Shown: piece by piece, positions 17,212 to 26,278 of the stretch | Layout of the letters: each line of letters begins with the position of its first letter | Position numbering within the stretch: position 1 is the stretch's first letter | Made by a program: the position numbers and the translations under genes | The notes under the pieces: model-generated | Told to the model about the DNA's origin: nothing | Database searches by the model: none | What the model saw: the letters and a program-made list of their open reading frames with translations, nothing else | Origin: Palsa-295 sp963781105 | GTDB taxonomy: Bacteria > Acidobacteriota > Terriglobia > Acidiferrales > UBA7541 | Length of the DNA stretch: 64,000 nt | Direction of reading: 5' to 3' | Assembly: GCA_963781105.1 (NCBI GenBank) | Contig: CAWAED010000003.1 | Span: forward strand, 1-64,000

Positions 17212-20200
17212 ATGATTCGCACCCTAGTAGACGCTGCGCTCAACAACCGCTTCATCATCCTCACGCTTGCCATTCTTCTGCTGGCCTGGGGTGCGTTTTC
17301 TTTCCACAATCTGCCGGTCGAAGCCTACCCCGATGTGGCGGACAACTACGTGCAAGTAATCACGCAGTGGCCCGGCCGCGCAGCCGAGGAAGTGGAGCAG
17401 CAAGTCACCATTCCCATCGAAATTCAGATGAACGGAATTCCTCATCTCACCCATCTCCGCTCGTTTTCTCTTTTCGGACTTTCCAGCATCACCATGATCT
17501 TCGACGATGAGTCGGACAACGATTGGAACCGCGAAAAGGTTTTGGAGCGGCTCTCGCAGGTCACGCTGCCCAACGGCCTGCAGCCGCAGATGGGCACGGA
17601 CTGGAGCCCGGTCGGCCAGATTTTTTGGTACACCCTGCGCAGCACCAATCCTAAGTACGACTTGATGGAATTGAAGTCGATCGAGGACTGGACCCTCGAG
17701 AAGCAATTTAAATCCGTTCCTAACGTCGTGGATGTTTCCAGTTTCGGCGGTCCGACGCGGGAATATCAAGTCCGCATTCAGCCAGATAAGCTCGTTGCCT
17801 ACGGGCTGAACCTCGGTCAGGTGGAGCAGCAACTGGCCAACAACAACATCAACGCCGGCGGCAGCTTCATCGAGCAGGGCCAGCAGCAGATTAATATTCG
17901 CGCCGTCGGCTTGTTCACCAATGTTCACGACATCCAGCAAACAGTCATCAAGACGCAAGGCGGCACAGCCTTGCGCGTACAGGACATCGCCACAGTCGCC
18001 GAAGGCCCCAAAATCCGCCTCGGACAAATCGGCAAGGCCATTCACCGCGAAGATGGAAAAGTAGTGGACGACGATGACGTCGTCGAAGGCATCGTCCTGC
18101 TACGCAAAGGCGCAAATTCGGACGAGACCCTCGAAGGCATTCACGCCAAGGTCACGGAGCTCAACGACCATATTCTGCCGCCAGGTGTGAGGATTGTGCC
18201 TTTCCTCGATCGCAGCGAGCTGGTGCGTTTCACGACGCACACCGTGCTACACAATTTGACTGAAGGTTTCTTGCTGGTCTCCATCATCCTCTTTCTATTC
18301 CTGGGCAACGTGCGCGCGTCCCTCATCGTCGCGCTTACCATTCCCTTCGCCCTGCTTTTCGCTTCGATTTGCCTGGGCCTCGCGAATATTCCCGCGAACC
18401 TTCTGTCCCTGGGAGCGCTGGATTTTGGCATGGTCGTTGACGGCGCGGTGGTCATGATCGAAAACATCGTGCGCCACTTGAATCGCCGCGAGCCTAACTC
18501 GATTTCCTCAATGGATTCCGTCCGCGACGCCGCGCACGAAATTCAGCGGCCGGTCTTCTACGCGATCGGTATCATCATCACGGCCTACATGCCCATTTTC
18601 ACGTTGCAGCGAGTCGAAGGCCGCTTGTTTCGGCCGATGGCCTGGACGGTCGCTTTCGCGCTACTCGGCGCTCTGATTTTCTCGATGTTCATCGCCCCGG
18701 TCGTCGCCAGCATCGCGTTCCGCAAAGGCGTAAAGGAATGGCACAACCCCGTGATGGCATTCCTCACCGAGCACTATCGCAGGGGCGTGCAGTGGGCGAT
18801 TGAACACCGCTGGGTGACCGTGGGCGTCGCGATCGGAGGTCTCGCGCTCGCCGCTTTCTTGATGTTTAGCGGCGTTATCGGGTCTGAATTCCTGCCACAT
18901 CTCGATGAAGGCGCCATCTGGGCGCGCGGAACTCTTGCGCCGAGCACTGGCCCGTCCGAGGGTATCCGCATCATGAACCAGGCGCGCATAGTGTTCGCGT
19001 CGTTTCCGGAGGTTACAAAAGTTGTTTCGCAGGTAGGCAGGCCCGACGACGGTACCGACACAACCGGCTTCTTCAATACGGAATATTTCGTGGACTTGAA
19101 ACCCAAGGAAAAGTGGCGTCCGGTGTTCCACGAGGACAAGGATGCGTTGATCGCCGCCATGGACCGCGAGGTCGAAAAAATTCCCGGCGTCGTGTGGGGC
19201 TTCTCGCAGCCGATCGAAGACAACATGGAAGAGGCGGTTAGCGGCGTCAAGGGCGAGCTGGCGGTGAAGCTCTACGGCGATGACTTGAAGGCGCTTGAGG
19301 AAACCGGAGACAAAATCGTCAGCGTGATGCAGGGCGTCAAGGGCGTGCAAGATCTCGGCATATTCCGTGTGATCGGGCAGCCCAATCTTAATTTCATCGT
19401 GGACCGCCGGCGGGCCGCCCGTTACGGAATAAACGTCTCAGACATACAGGACGCCATCGAAACCGCCGTGGGCGGCAAGGCCGTCAGCCAGGTGCTCAAA
19501 GGCGAAGAGCGCTACGACCTCGTGGTCCGCTACCAGTCGCCGTATCGCGAAACGAAGGAAGCCATCGAAAATATTCGCCTGGTGGCTCCTTCCGGTGAGC
19601 GCGTCTCCCTCGCGCAATTGTGCACCGTGAAAGAAATTGACGGCGCCTCGGAAATTTACCGCGAAGAAAATTCCCGTTACGTCGCGATCAAATATAGCGT
19701 GCGCGGCCGCGATTTAGGCAGCACGGTAGAAGAAGCGATGAAGAAAGTCACCGAGCAGGTGAAGCTGCCCACCGGCTATCACCTGGACTGGGCCGGTGAA
19801 TACGAAAGCCAGAAAAGGTCTTCGAAACGACTGATGTTCGTCCTGCCCATCACTCTCTTCCTGATTTTCATTATTCTCTACACCATGTTTCAGACCTCGA
19901 AGTGGGCGCTCCTGATTCTCGCGAACCTCGCCATGGCCCCGCTCGGCGGCTTGCTGGCACTGCTCCTCACCGGCACGCACTTCAGCGTCTCCAGTGGCGT
20001 GGGCTTTCTCGCGCTTTTCGGCGTCTCCGTGCAAACTGGCGTCATCATGCTCGAATACATCAACCAACTCCGCGTTCGCGGCTACTCCATCGAAGATTCC
20101 GCCATCGAAGGCGCGGTGCTCCGCTTGCGCCCGATCATGATGACCATGCTCGTCGCCACTCTTGGCCTGCTGCCCGCCGCCGTTTCCCGCGCCATCGGCT

Positions 20201-20349
20201 CGGATTCGCAACGCCCCTTCGCCATTGTGATCGTCGGCGGATTGATTTCCGCCCTTATCATGAGCATTTTTCTATTGCCTACCTTGTATGTGTGGATCGC
20301 GCGAGACGGCGATAAGCTGCCGCGAGTGGAAGAGTCCTTCGAAGTGTAA
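17212..20349 (+). CDS. Heavy-metal RND efflux pump (CzcA/HME family)
   Basis: A 1045-residue proton-driven inner-membrane pump with 12 expected membrane helices and two large periplasmic loops. Helix IV carries DFGMVVDGAVVMIEN, the Asp-Phe-Gly...Asp...Glu signature of Co/Zn/Cd-type HME pumps, rather than the CusA (Cu/Ag) form. Other family motifs are GRAAEEVEQQVTIPIE and SEFLPHLDEGAIW. The length is normal. It follows the CzcB-like adaptor and is probably cotranscribed. Substrate is likely a divalent metal but cannot be fixed from sequence alone. Confidence 0.92.
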   Translation: MIRTLVDAALNNRFIILTLAILLLAWGAFSFHNLPVEAYPDVADNYVQVITQWPGRAAEEVEQQVTIPIEIQMNGIPHLTHLRSFSLFGLSSITMIFDDESDNDWNREKVLERLSQVTLPNGLQPQMGTDWSPVGQIFWYTLRSTNPKYDLMELKSIEDWTLEKQFKSVPNVVDVSSFGGPTREYQVRIQPDKLVAYGLNLGQVEQQLANNNINAGGSFIEQGQQQINIRAVGLFTNVHDIQQTVIKTQGGTALRVQDIATVAEGPKIRLGQIGKAIHREDGKVVDDDDVVEGIVLLRKGANSDETLEGIHAKVTELNDHILPPGVRIVPFLDRSELVRFTTHTVLHNLTEGFLLVSIILFLFLGNVRASLIVALTIPFALLFASICLGLANIPANLLSLGALDFGMVVDGAVVMIENIVRHLNRREPNSISSMDSVRDAAHEIQRPVFYAIGIIITAYMPIFTLQRVEGRLFRPMAWTVAFALLGALIFSMFIAPVVASIAFRKGVKEWHNPVMAFLTEHYRRGVQWAIEHRWVTVGVAIGGLALAAFLMFSGVIGSEFLPHLDEGAIWARGTLAPSTGPSEGIRIMNQARIVFASFPEVTKVVSQVGRPDDGTDTTGFFNTEYFVDLKPKEKWRPVFHEDKDALIAAMDREVEKIPGVVWGFSQPIEDNMEEAVSGVKGELAVKLYGDDLKALEETGDKIVSVMQGVKGVQDLGIFRVIGQPNLNFIVDRRRAARYGINVSDIQDAIETAVGGKAVSQVLKGEERYDLVVRYQSPYRETKEAIENIRLVAPSGERVSLAQLCTVKEIDGASEIYREENSRYVAIKYSVRGRDLGSTVEEAMKKVTEQVKLPTGYHLDWAGEYESQKRSSKRLMFVLPITLFLIFIILYTMFQTSKWALLILANLAMAPLGGLLALLLTGTHFSVSSGVGFLALFGVSVQTGVIMLEYINQLRVRGYSIEDSAIEGAVLRLRPIMMTMLVATLGLLPAAVSRAIGSDSQRPFAIVIVGGLISALIMSIFLLPTLYVWIARDGDKLPRVEESFEV

Positions 20350-20463
20350 TCTCTCCTTGTTCTCCCTATTTCTTTTCAATTTCAGCCGCGTCGCGATTCC
20401 GATAGAATCCCGGTGCGCCGGCTGCATCCCCGTACGACCGGCTTCCCGGAGGGTGTCGCTCCC

Positions 20464-21156
20464 ATGAAACGAGAAGAGGTCCGCGCTCGCATCGAAGAAA
20501 TTGGCATCATTCCGGCCGTGCGGCTCTCGTCCGCGGAAGACGCGCTCTTTGCCGCCGAAGCCGTCTCGCGCGGCGGCATCCCCATCGTCGAAATCGAGAT
20601 GACCGTTCCGGGCGCCACCGCAGTGATCGCCCACCTCGTGAAACACGCTCCGAAAATGATCGTCGGTGCCGGAGACGTCTTCGATTCGGACGTCGCGCGC
20701 CAATGTCTGGACGCCGGCGCGACATTTCTCACCAGCCCCGGCCTCGACATGAAGATCGTGGAGTTTGCGCTCGGAGCTTCCGTGGTTGTTTTGCCGGGAG
20801 CGCTTACTCCGACAGAAGTCACCCGCGCTTGGAAAGCCGGCGCGGACTTTGTGAAAGTGTTTCCGTGCGCGCAAGTCGGCGGCGACAGCTACATCCGCGC
20901 GCTGAAAGCTCCGTTTCCGACGCTTCCGCTGATTGCCTCAGGCGGCGTGAACCAGCACACCGCCGCCAACTTCATTCTCGCAGGCGCCACAGCCCTCGGC
21001 ATCGGCGGAGAACTGATCCCCAAAGACGCCATCCGCCTCCGCCAGGCCGAACGAATCTTCACCCTGGCCCACCGCTTCGCAAAGTTCGTCAGCGCAGCAC
21101 GCGCTCAAGTAGCATCACACAAACCCCACACCGAAGAGGCCGTCAAGCGCGCGTAA
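20464..21156 (+). CDS. eda: KDPG/KHG aldolase
   Basis: A 230-residue class I aldolase that splits 2-keto-3-deoxy-6-phosphogluconate to pyruvate and glyceraldehyde 3-phosphate, and often 4-hydroxy-2-oxoglutarate. Family motifs are IGIIPAVRLSSAEDA, GGIPIVEIEMTVPGA (base Glu), VGAGDVFD, the Schiff-base Lys in DFVKVFPC, and ASGGVNQHT. GGAGGG at 20448 supports ATG 20464. It stands alone, without edd or a kinase next to it. A tRNA gene follows 140 bases later. Confidence 0.9.
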   Translation: MKREEVRARIEEIGIIPAVRLSSAEDALFAAEAVSRGGIPIVEIEMTVPGATAVIAHLVKHAPKMIVGAGDVFDSDVARQCLDAGATFLTSPGLDMKIVEFALGASVVVLPGALTPTEVTRAWKAGADFVKVFPCAQVGGDSYIRALKAPFPTLPLIASGGVNQHTAANFILAGATALGIGGELIPKDAIRLRQAERIFTLAHRFAKFVSAARAQVASHKPHTEEAVKRA

Positions 21157-21296
21157 GCCGCTCACCGTCGGCTTATCAGCCGCCGCGTAGTTGCCGCACA
21201 AGCATAACCGGGAACGCGAAGCGACGAACGCGTTTGGCGCGGCCTCGCTCGTTTGTTAGAATTAGAAGCACCTTTTGCAAAGAGTTCCCAGGCAGT

Positions 21297-21372
21297 GGGC
21301 GTGTAGCTCAGTTGGGAGAGCGCCTCGTTCGCAACGAGGAGGTCAGGGGTTCGAGCCCCCTCACGTCCACCA
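21297..21372 (+). tRNA. tRNA-Ala (anticodon CGC)
   Basis: A full 76-base cloverleaf with encoded CCA. The acceptor GGGCGTG pairs with CACGTCC and includes the G3:U70 wobble that defines alanine tRNAs. The anticodon stem CCTCG/CGAGG holds loop TTCGCAA (anticodon CGC, reads GCG). D arm GCTC/GAGC and T arm AGGGG TTCGAGC CCCCT are intact. Confidence 0.95.
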
Positions 21373-21409
21373 AAAGTTTCAGCGCGCGGTTAATCCTCGC
21401 GCGCGTCAC

Positions 21410-22639
21410 TCACCGTTCGATGGCTTCTTCGGTTTCTACCGCTTGCCCTGCATCCGCCACCGAAACGCCAGGCGAAGGCAGATCCTGCTGAGGTTCCAAG
21501 ATATCCGCGATCAGCAGCCGCAAGTTTCCCTCATTTGTCGCAAACGCCAGCCCGGTATCAATATCCAACACACTCGCACGAATCAATTTCTCGATCTCAT
21601 CGTCAAAACACTGCATGCCTTCCGTTGCGCCATCGCGCATGGCATCCAGAAGTGATTTGCCTTCGCTTTCGCCTTTCTGCACGTAATCGCGCGATCGCAA
21701 AGTTGATTTCAGAATCTCGAAAGCCGCCACGCGGCCGCTGCCATCGCGTTTGGGAATCAAGCGCTGCGAAATAATGTAGCGAAAAGTTTTCGCGAGCCGC
21801 CCGCGCACGGCATGTTGCTCGGAAACCGGGAAGACGCCGATCACCCGCTCGATTGTTTTCGACGCATCAATCGTGTGCAATGTCGAAAGCACCAAGTGCC
21901 CGGTTTCCGCCGCTTCGAGCGCCACTTCGATCGTTTCCTTATCGCGCATCTCGCCCACCAGAATCAGTTTGGGCGATTGCCGCAACGCGGCCCGCAACGC
22001 CAGCGGGAAGCTGCGAGTATCCGAATACAGCTCGCGCTGGTGAATCGTCGCCCGTTTGTGCGGATGCAGAAATTCGATGGGATCCTCGATCGTAATGATA
22101 TGGCAGGCGTGTTCTTCATTGATCTTGTTGACGAACGCCGCCAGGGTCGACGATTTTCCGCTGCCCGTCGGCCCCGTCACCAGCACGATCCCCGGACGCA
22201 CTTCCGCCGCTTCGGCCAGTTGCGGCGGCAAATGCAACGTCTTGAAATCCGGCACGTTGCTGGGAATCACGCGCATCACGATCGCGCAACTCCCGCGCTG
22301 CGTGAAAATATTCACGCGAAACCGCGAAATCTTCGGCAGGCTGTACGAAATATCGCAAGAGCCTTCCTCCTTCAATTTCTCCACGGCATGCGAATTGCGC
22401 CCGATCAAGTCCGCCGCGATGCGCGCCGTATCTTCCGACGAAAGTATGCCCACACCCTTGATCTTGAGTTGGGTGAGCTGCCCGCTCATTTCCACCTGCG
22501 GAGCGCGTCCCGGGGAAAAAATCAAGTCGCTGGTTCGCGGCGCCGCCTGCAACATGGCCGAGATAATGCTGGGCGTAGAAATATTGACGACGACTTCAGA
22601 CACTGGTGCTGCGGGAGGCGGGCTTTTTGGGGCATCCAT
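21410..22639 (-). CDS. PilT/PilU-type pilus retraction ATPase
   Basis: A 409-residue twitching-motility ATPase. Features are an N-terminal PAS-like domain (ISAMLQAAPRTSDLIFSPGRAP), Walker A VTGPTGSGKSSTLAAF near residue 160, Asp box IITIEDPIEFLH, Walker B KLILVGEMRDKETIEVALEAAETGHLVLSTLHT, and C-terminal ISQRLIPKRDGSGRVAAFEIL. It lacks the cysteine pairs of PilB. The last ~60 residues extend past the usual PilT end and include GNLRLLIADILEP. The upstream region has a perfect 12-bp palindrome at 22696. Encoded apart from the pil operon, next to a kinase/phosphatase/FHA module transcribed away from it. Confidence 0.9.
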   Translation of the reverse strand: MDAPKSPPPAAPVSEVVVNISTPSIISAMLQAAPRTSDLIFSPGRAPQVEMSGQLTQLKIKGVGILSSEDTARIAADLIGRNSHAVEKLKEEGSCDISYSLPKISRFRVNIFTQRGSCAIVMRVIPSNVPDFKTLHLPPQLAEAAEVRPGIVLVTGPTGSGKSSTLAAFVNKINEEHACHIITIEDPIEFLHPHKRATIHQRELYSDTRSFPLALRAALRQSPKLILVGEMRDKETIEVALEAAETGHLVLSTLHTIDASKTIERVIGVFPVSEQHAVRGRLAKTFRYIISQRLIPKRDGSGRVAAFEILKSTLRSRDYVQKGESEGKSLLDAMRDGATEGMQCFDDEIEKLIRASVLDIDTGLAFATNEGNLRLLIADILEPQQDLPSPGVSVADAGQAVETEEAIER

Positions 22640-22695
22640 GCGAAATCCTCCACCGCCTCGTCCGGGGAGGAGGCCGGAACGCGTGCGGGGTCCGT

Positions 22696-22707
22696 GCTAA
22701 GTACTTA
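22696..22707. promoter_or_regulatory. Perfect 12-bp palindrome in the divergent pilT/kinase region
   Basis: CTAAGTACTTAG reads the same on both strands and sits 57 bases before the PilT-like start and 170 bases before the kinase start. Its place in the 237-base divergent gap suggests a dimer-binding operator. Chance cannot be excluded for a site this short. Confidence 0.3.
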
Positions 22708-22876
22708 GTATGAGGCAATCCATCGCGCAGCGCTGAGCCCGGCGCCAAGACTGTTCTCAAACGATTAGCTGTACTTTTCGCGTTTCAAGCGTCCGTCCGT
22801 ACCAGATACTCTTACCTTACATGTTTGTTTTGTTCCGTATAGACCCACTCGCTTCTCTCTTATCCTATGTTCACCT

Positions 22877-24607
22877 ATGGCTGAACCAACCAAGCCCGGT
22901 GGCCCTGCGTCGCCGCGTGATTCCGCGCGCCCGCCCGGTCCTCGCGACACGATTCTGCTGAGCGATGTGCCGGACGCCGCCGAGGTCGCCGCGGAATCGC
23001 CCCTGACCCCGTCTGCGGGGCCTAATCTGCATCTCAGTTCGACGGCTCTCGCCGCCCTCAGCCAGCGCTACGAAATCCTTTCTGCGGCAGGCCACGGCAG
23101 CATGGGCAACGTCTACAAAGCGCGCGACCGCGAAACCGGCGAGACCGTGGCGCTGAAGCTCCTCAAGTCCGAAATCGCTTCCGACCAAGCCATGATGGAC
23201 CGCTTCAAAAACGAACTGCTCTTCGCCCGCAAAATCACACACAAAAATGTTTGCCGCGTGTACGAATTCAATCGCCTTGGCGGCGTCGCTTACACCTCGA
23301 TGGAATTCGTCGAAGGCGAAAGTCTGCGTTCGGTTCTGAATCGCTTCGGCGGTCTGCCCCAACGCAAAGCCGTCGACTTGGCGGTGCAGATTTGCTCCGG
23401 CCTGAAGGAAGCGCACGCACAGGACATCGTCCACCGCGATCTGAAACCCGAAAACGTCATGATTGACGCGCAAGGCAACGTCAAGATCATGGACTTCGGC
23501 ATCGCGCGCTCGATGGAAGCCGGAACGCGCCTCACCGGCTCGATGGTCGGCACGCCCGCATACATGGCGCCCGAGCAAGTTGCTGGCAAGCCCGTTGATT
23601 ACCGCACTGACATTTACTCGCTCGGCTTGATGCTCTACGAAATGTTCACCGGGTCGCCGGCGTTCCGCGCGGATAATCCTGTGGCCGTCGCGCTGAAGCA
23701 AATGCGCGAAGAACCCCCGCTGCCGCGCGAAGTCGAGCCGAACGTTCCGGTTTCCGCTGAACGGATCATTATGAAGTGCCTGGAAAAAGAGCCGGACCAC
23801 CGCTTTCAAACCGTAGCCGACCTAGAATCCGCGCTCAAATCGCCCGTGCCGATGACGTCATCGCAAGCGCCGGTTCGGGCGGCGGCTGCAACGAGCCAAG
23901 GCTCGTCGGGCCTTCCACGCGCTGTCGCCGGCGTGAAGCCCGCCGCGAAAAGCAAATCTCCCGTCATCTGGGTTCTGGCAACCTTGATCGTCGTCGCAGC
24001 TGTGCTCGGCGGACTACACGCTCTGGCCGTGACGAACGCATACAAACTCATTCAGCCGCCCGCGGCATCGCCGGCTCCCAAGCCGCCGGACTTTGCGTAT
24101 GAGATTCCCGCGCCTCCGCCCCCGCTACCAGCGCCGGTGGTTGAAGACGAAAAACCGGCAACGCCCAAGGTCGCAGCTACCGTGCCCGATGTTGCGCCCG
24201 CTACAGCCACGGCTAAATCCCCGGCGCCCGCTCACGCAAATCCTGCGCCGCCGACGGAAGTGTTCCCGCGCATGGAAACCGGTCCAGCTAGGAAAAAAAA
24301 TCAGTCGTTGGCAAAAAATCCTTCTGTCCAGGGCGACCTGGCTGCCGCGCCCGTCGGCTCTACCTACTTATTCGTGCAACGCTTCGAACGGGAAGACCGA
24401 GCGCAAGGTGCAATCCGGAAAATCGCTGCGATGGATTTGCCCGCCCAGTCCGTGATTCGTACCTGGGTCGGCACAAAATATTTCGTCGTATTTTGTGGGC
24501 CCGTCGAAAACAAGCGAGCGAGCTCCGTCAGCCAGCGCCTGGAAGAAAAAGGCTTTTCCAACGTGCACAACGTGGGCAGACTCACGGGAAACCGTAATCT
24601 GAAATAA
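22877..24607 (+). CDS. Transmembrane Ser/Thr protein kinase with SPOR-like extracytoplasmic domain
   Basis: A 576-residue Hanks-type kinase. The kinase domain (about residues 65-322) has the P-loop GHGSMGNVYKA, Lys94 in VALKLL, HRDLKPENV with Asp188, DFG at 206-208 and the APE motif after GTPAYM. A Ser/Pro/Ala linker leads to one membrane helix (about 363-385), a Pro/Ala-rich periplasmic stretch, then a C-terminal domain (about 494-570) with the SPOR pattern (YLFVQRFEREDRAQ... YFVVFCGPVENKRAS), a fold that binds peptidoglycan denuded of stem peptides. This suggests a wall-sensing kinase. PP2C and FHA genes follow on the same strand. Confidence 0.9.
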   Translation: MAEPTKPGGPASPRDSARPPGPRDTILLSDVPDAAEVAAESPLTPSAGPNLHLSSTALAALSQRYEILSAAGHGSMGNVYKARDRETGETVALKLLKSEIASDQAMMDRFKNELLFARKITHKNVCRVYEFNRLGGVAYTSMEFVEGESLRSVLNRFGGLPQRKAVDLAVQICSGLKEAHAQDIVHRDLKPENVMIDAQGNVKIMDFGIARSMEAGTRLTGSMVGTPAYMAPEQVAGKPVDYRTDIYSLGLMLYEMFTGSPAFRADNPVAVALKQMREEPPLPREVEPNVPVSAERIIMKCLEKEPDHRFQTVADLESALKSPVPMTSSQAPVRAAAATSQGSSGLPRAVAGVKPAAKSKSPVIWVLATLIVVAAVLGGLHALAVTNAYKLIQPPAASPAPKPPDFAYEIPAPPPPLPAPVVEDEKPATPKVAATVPDVAPATATAKSPAPAHANPAPPTEVFPRMETGPARKKNQSLAKNPSVQGDLAAAPVGSTYLFVQRFEREDRAQGAIRKIAAMDLPAQSVIRTWVGTKYFVVFCGPVENKRASSVSQRLEEKGFSNVHNVGRLTGNRNLK

Positions 24608-24711
24608 CCGAAAACGCATTCAGCATTCGCCGCCGACTGCGGGCGTTGCAGAGCAACCGGAGACTGGTAGGCGAAAGCGCACAGACATCAGCTGTGCGAT
24701 AGGGAAGTGCG

Positions 24712-25527
24712 ATGGACTTTGGCGCGCGCAGCGACGTAGGGCGTGTTCGCGAAAATAACGAAGACAGCTTCGGCGTCGCGCCGGAGCTGAATCTTTTCGT
24801 CCTCTCTGACGGTATGGGCGGCCTCGAATCGGGGGAACGCGCCAGCCGTCTGGCGATCGAGACGACCATCACACATTGCCGAGATGGGGCCGCGAACTCC
24901 AGCTTGCCTGTATTCGGCGGCAAGATCGAAGGCGTGAGCGAAACCTCGAGCCGCTTGGCTAGCGCCGTGCGCCTCGCGAATCAGGAGATATATCAGGCAG
25001 CGCAGGAACTGGGAGGCAAGGGCAGCATGGGCGCCACGATCGTCGCCGCCTGGTGCCTGGAAGATCGCGTCTGCCTCGCGCACGTAGGCGACAGCCGCGC
25101 CTACCTGCTGCGCAAAGGCCAGTTCGATCAGCTTACGGAAGATCATTCGTTCGTGGCCGAACAAGTCCGCCGCGGCATTCTGACGCCCGAGCAAGCCGGC
25201 CGAAGCAAAATGCAGAACGTACTGACGCGCGCCCTCGGCGTTGAACAGCACGTGGACGTGGACGTCACCGAAGAGCTGCTAGTCGAGGACGATATTTGCC
25301 TGCTCTGCTCCGACGGCCTTTTCCGCGAGCTTTCCGAAGCGCAGATCGCGGCCGCGCTGGGCGAATCCACCGGCGCGCAGGAATCGGCGGACCGCCTGGT
25401 GGATTTGGCAAATCAAGCCGGCGGCGGCGACAACATCACCGCGATCGTTTTGCGGCACGTGCCCAAGCAAGGGGGCGCGTTATCGAAACTTGGGAGATGG
25501 TTCAAAGGGGCCGAAGATCCATCCTGA
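24712..25527 (+). CDS. PP2C-family Ser/Thr protein phosphatase
   Basis: A 271-residue soluble phosphatase of the Stp/PstP type. Metal-binding motifs are all present: RENNEDSFGV, LSDGMGG, GSMGATIVAAW, HVGDSRAYLL, LLCSDGLFREL and GGGDNITAIVL. It would reverse phosphorylation by the kinase encoded 104 bases upstream, and it is followed 16 bases later by an FHA protein. AGGGAAG lies before the ATG. Confidence 0.93.
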   Translation: MDFGARSDVGRVRENNEDSFGVAPELNLFVLSDGMGGLESGERASRLAIETTITHCRDGAANSSLPVFGGKIEGVSETSSRLASAVRLANQEIYQAAQELGGKGSMGATIVAAWCLEDRVCLAHVGDSRAYLLRKGQFDQLTEDHSFVAEQVRRGILTPEQAGRSKMQNVLTRALGVEQHVDVDVTEELLVEDDICLLCSDGLFRELSEAQIAAALGESTGAQESADRLVDLANQAGGGDNITAIVLRHVPKQGGALSKLGRWFKGAEDPS

Positions 25528-25543
25528 TACGGAGGACGTTTCC

Positions 25544-26278
25544 ATGTCGAAGCTGGTTTTGAAATTTGAAAGTTCTATTCTGAAGGAAGTCGCGGTCGGC
25601 CAGAAGGAAGTGAGCATCGGCCGCTCGCCGGACAACGGGATCGTGATAGACAATCCCGCCGTGTCCAGCTATCACGCGCGCGTGTTTAACGAAGAAGGGC
25701 GCCTGATGCTGCAGGATTTCGGCAGCCTCAATGGCACCTTCGTCAACGGCCAACGCGTCAAAATGGTCATGCTCAAGCCCGGCGATTCCGTCGGCATCGG
25801 CAAGCACACCATCGTCGTCACCGATTCCGTGGAAGTGCGCGCCACGTCGCTCGATCATGGCGACTTGAAGCCAGCCGTGCCGAAAATCAACGAGACCGTG
25901 ATGCTGGACACGAAGGAGCGCCGCGAATTCCTGCAGAAAGTCGCCGCCGTCGGCGAAAGCGCGCAGCCCGCGCCGGGACGGATGAAACTGCCCACGCTCG
26001 TCGTGCGCAGCGGCAGCACCGACCAGCGCGAATACGTGCTGAACGACAAGCTCACTGTCGTAGGAAAATCCGCGATGGCCACGGTGAAGCTGAAAGGCTG
26101 GTTCAAACCGAAAGCCGCCGCGCAGATCAATCGCCGGGAGGATAATTCCTACTATATCGGTCCAGCCGATAATGTTCCCAGCGTAAACGGCCAGCCGATC
26201 ACGCATCCAACGAAGCTGGCGCCAGGCGACGTAATCGAAGTAGCGGGAATCGAACTGGAATTCGTCGTCCGCGACTAA
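25544..26278 (+). CDS. FHA-domain phosphothreonine-binding protein
   Basis: A 244-residue cytoplasmic protein. The N-terminal FHA domain (about residues 10-85) has VSIGRSPDNGIVIDNPAVSSYHARV and LNGTFVNGQRV, the Arg, Ser-x-x-His and Asn residues that grip phosphothreonine. The C-terminal half (about 145-243) looks like a degenerate second FHA fold: LTVVGKSAMATVKL and PSVNGQPI are present but the Ser-x-x-His is not. GGAGG at 25531 sets the start. It probably reads the output of the adjacent kinase. Its stop overlaps the convergent downstream gene by 3 bases. Confidence 0.9.
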   Translation: MSKLVLKFESSILKEVAVGQKEVSIGRSPDNGIVIDNPAVSSYHARVFNEEGRLMLQDFGSLNGTFVNGQRVKMVMLKPGDSVGIGKHTIVVTDSVEVRATSLDHGDLKPAVPKINETVMLDTKERREFLQKVAAVGESAQPAPGRMKLPTLVVRSGSTDQREYVLNDKLTVVGKSAMATVKLKGWFKPKAAAQINRREDNSYYIGPADNVPSVNGQPITHPTKLAPGDVIEVAGIELEFVVRD

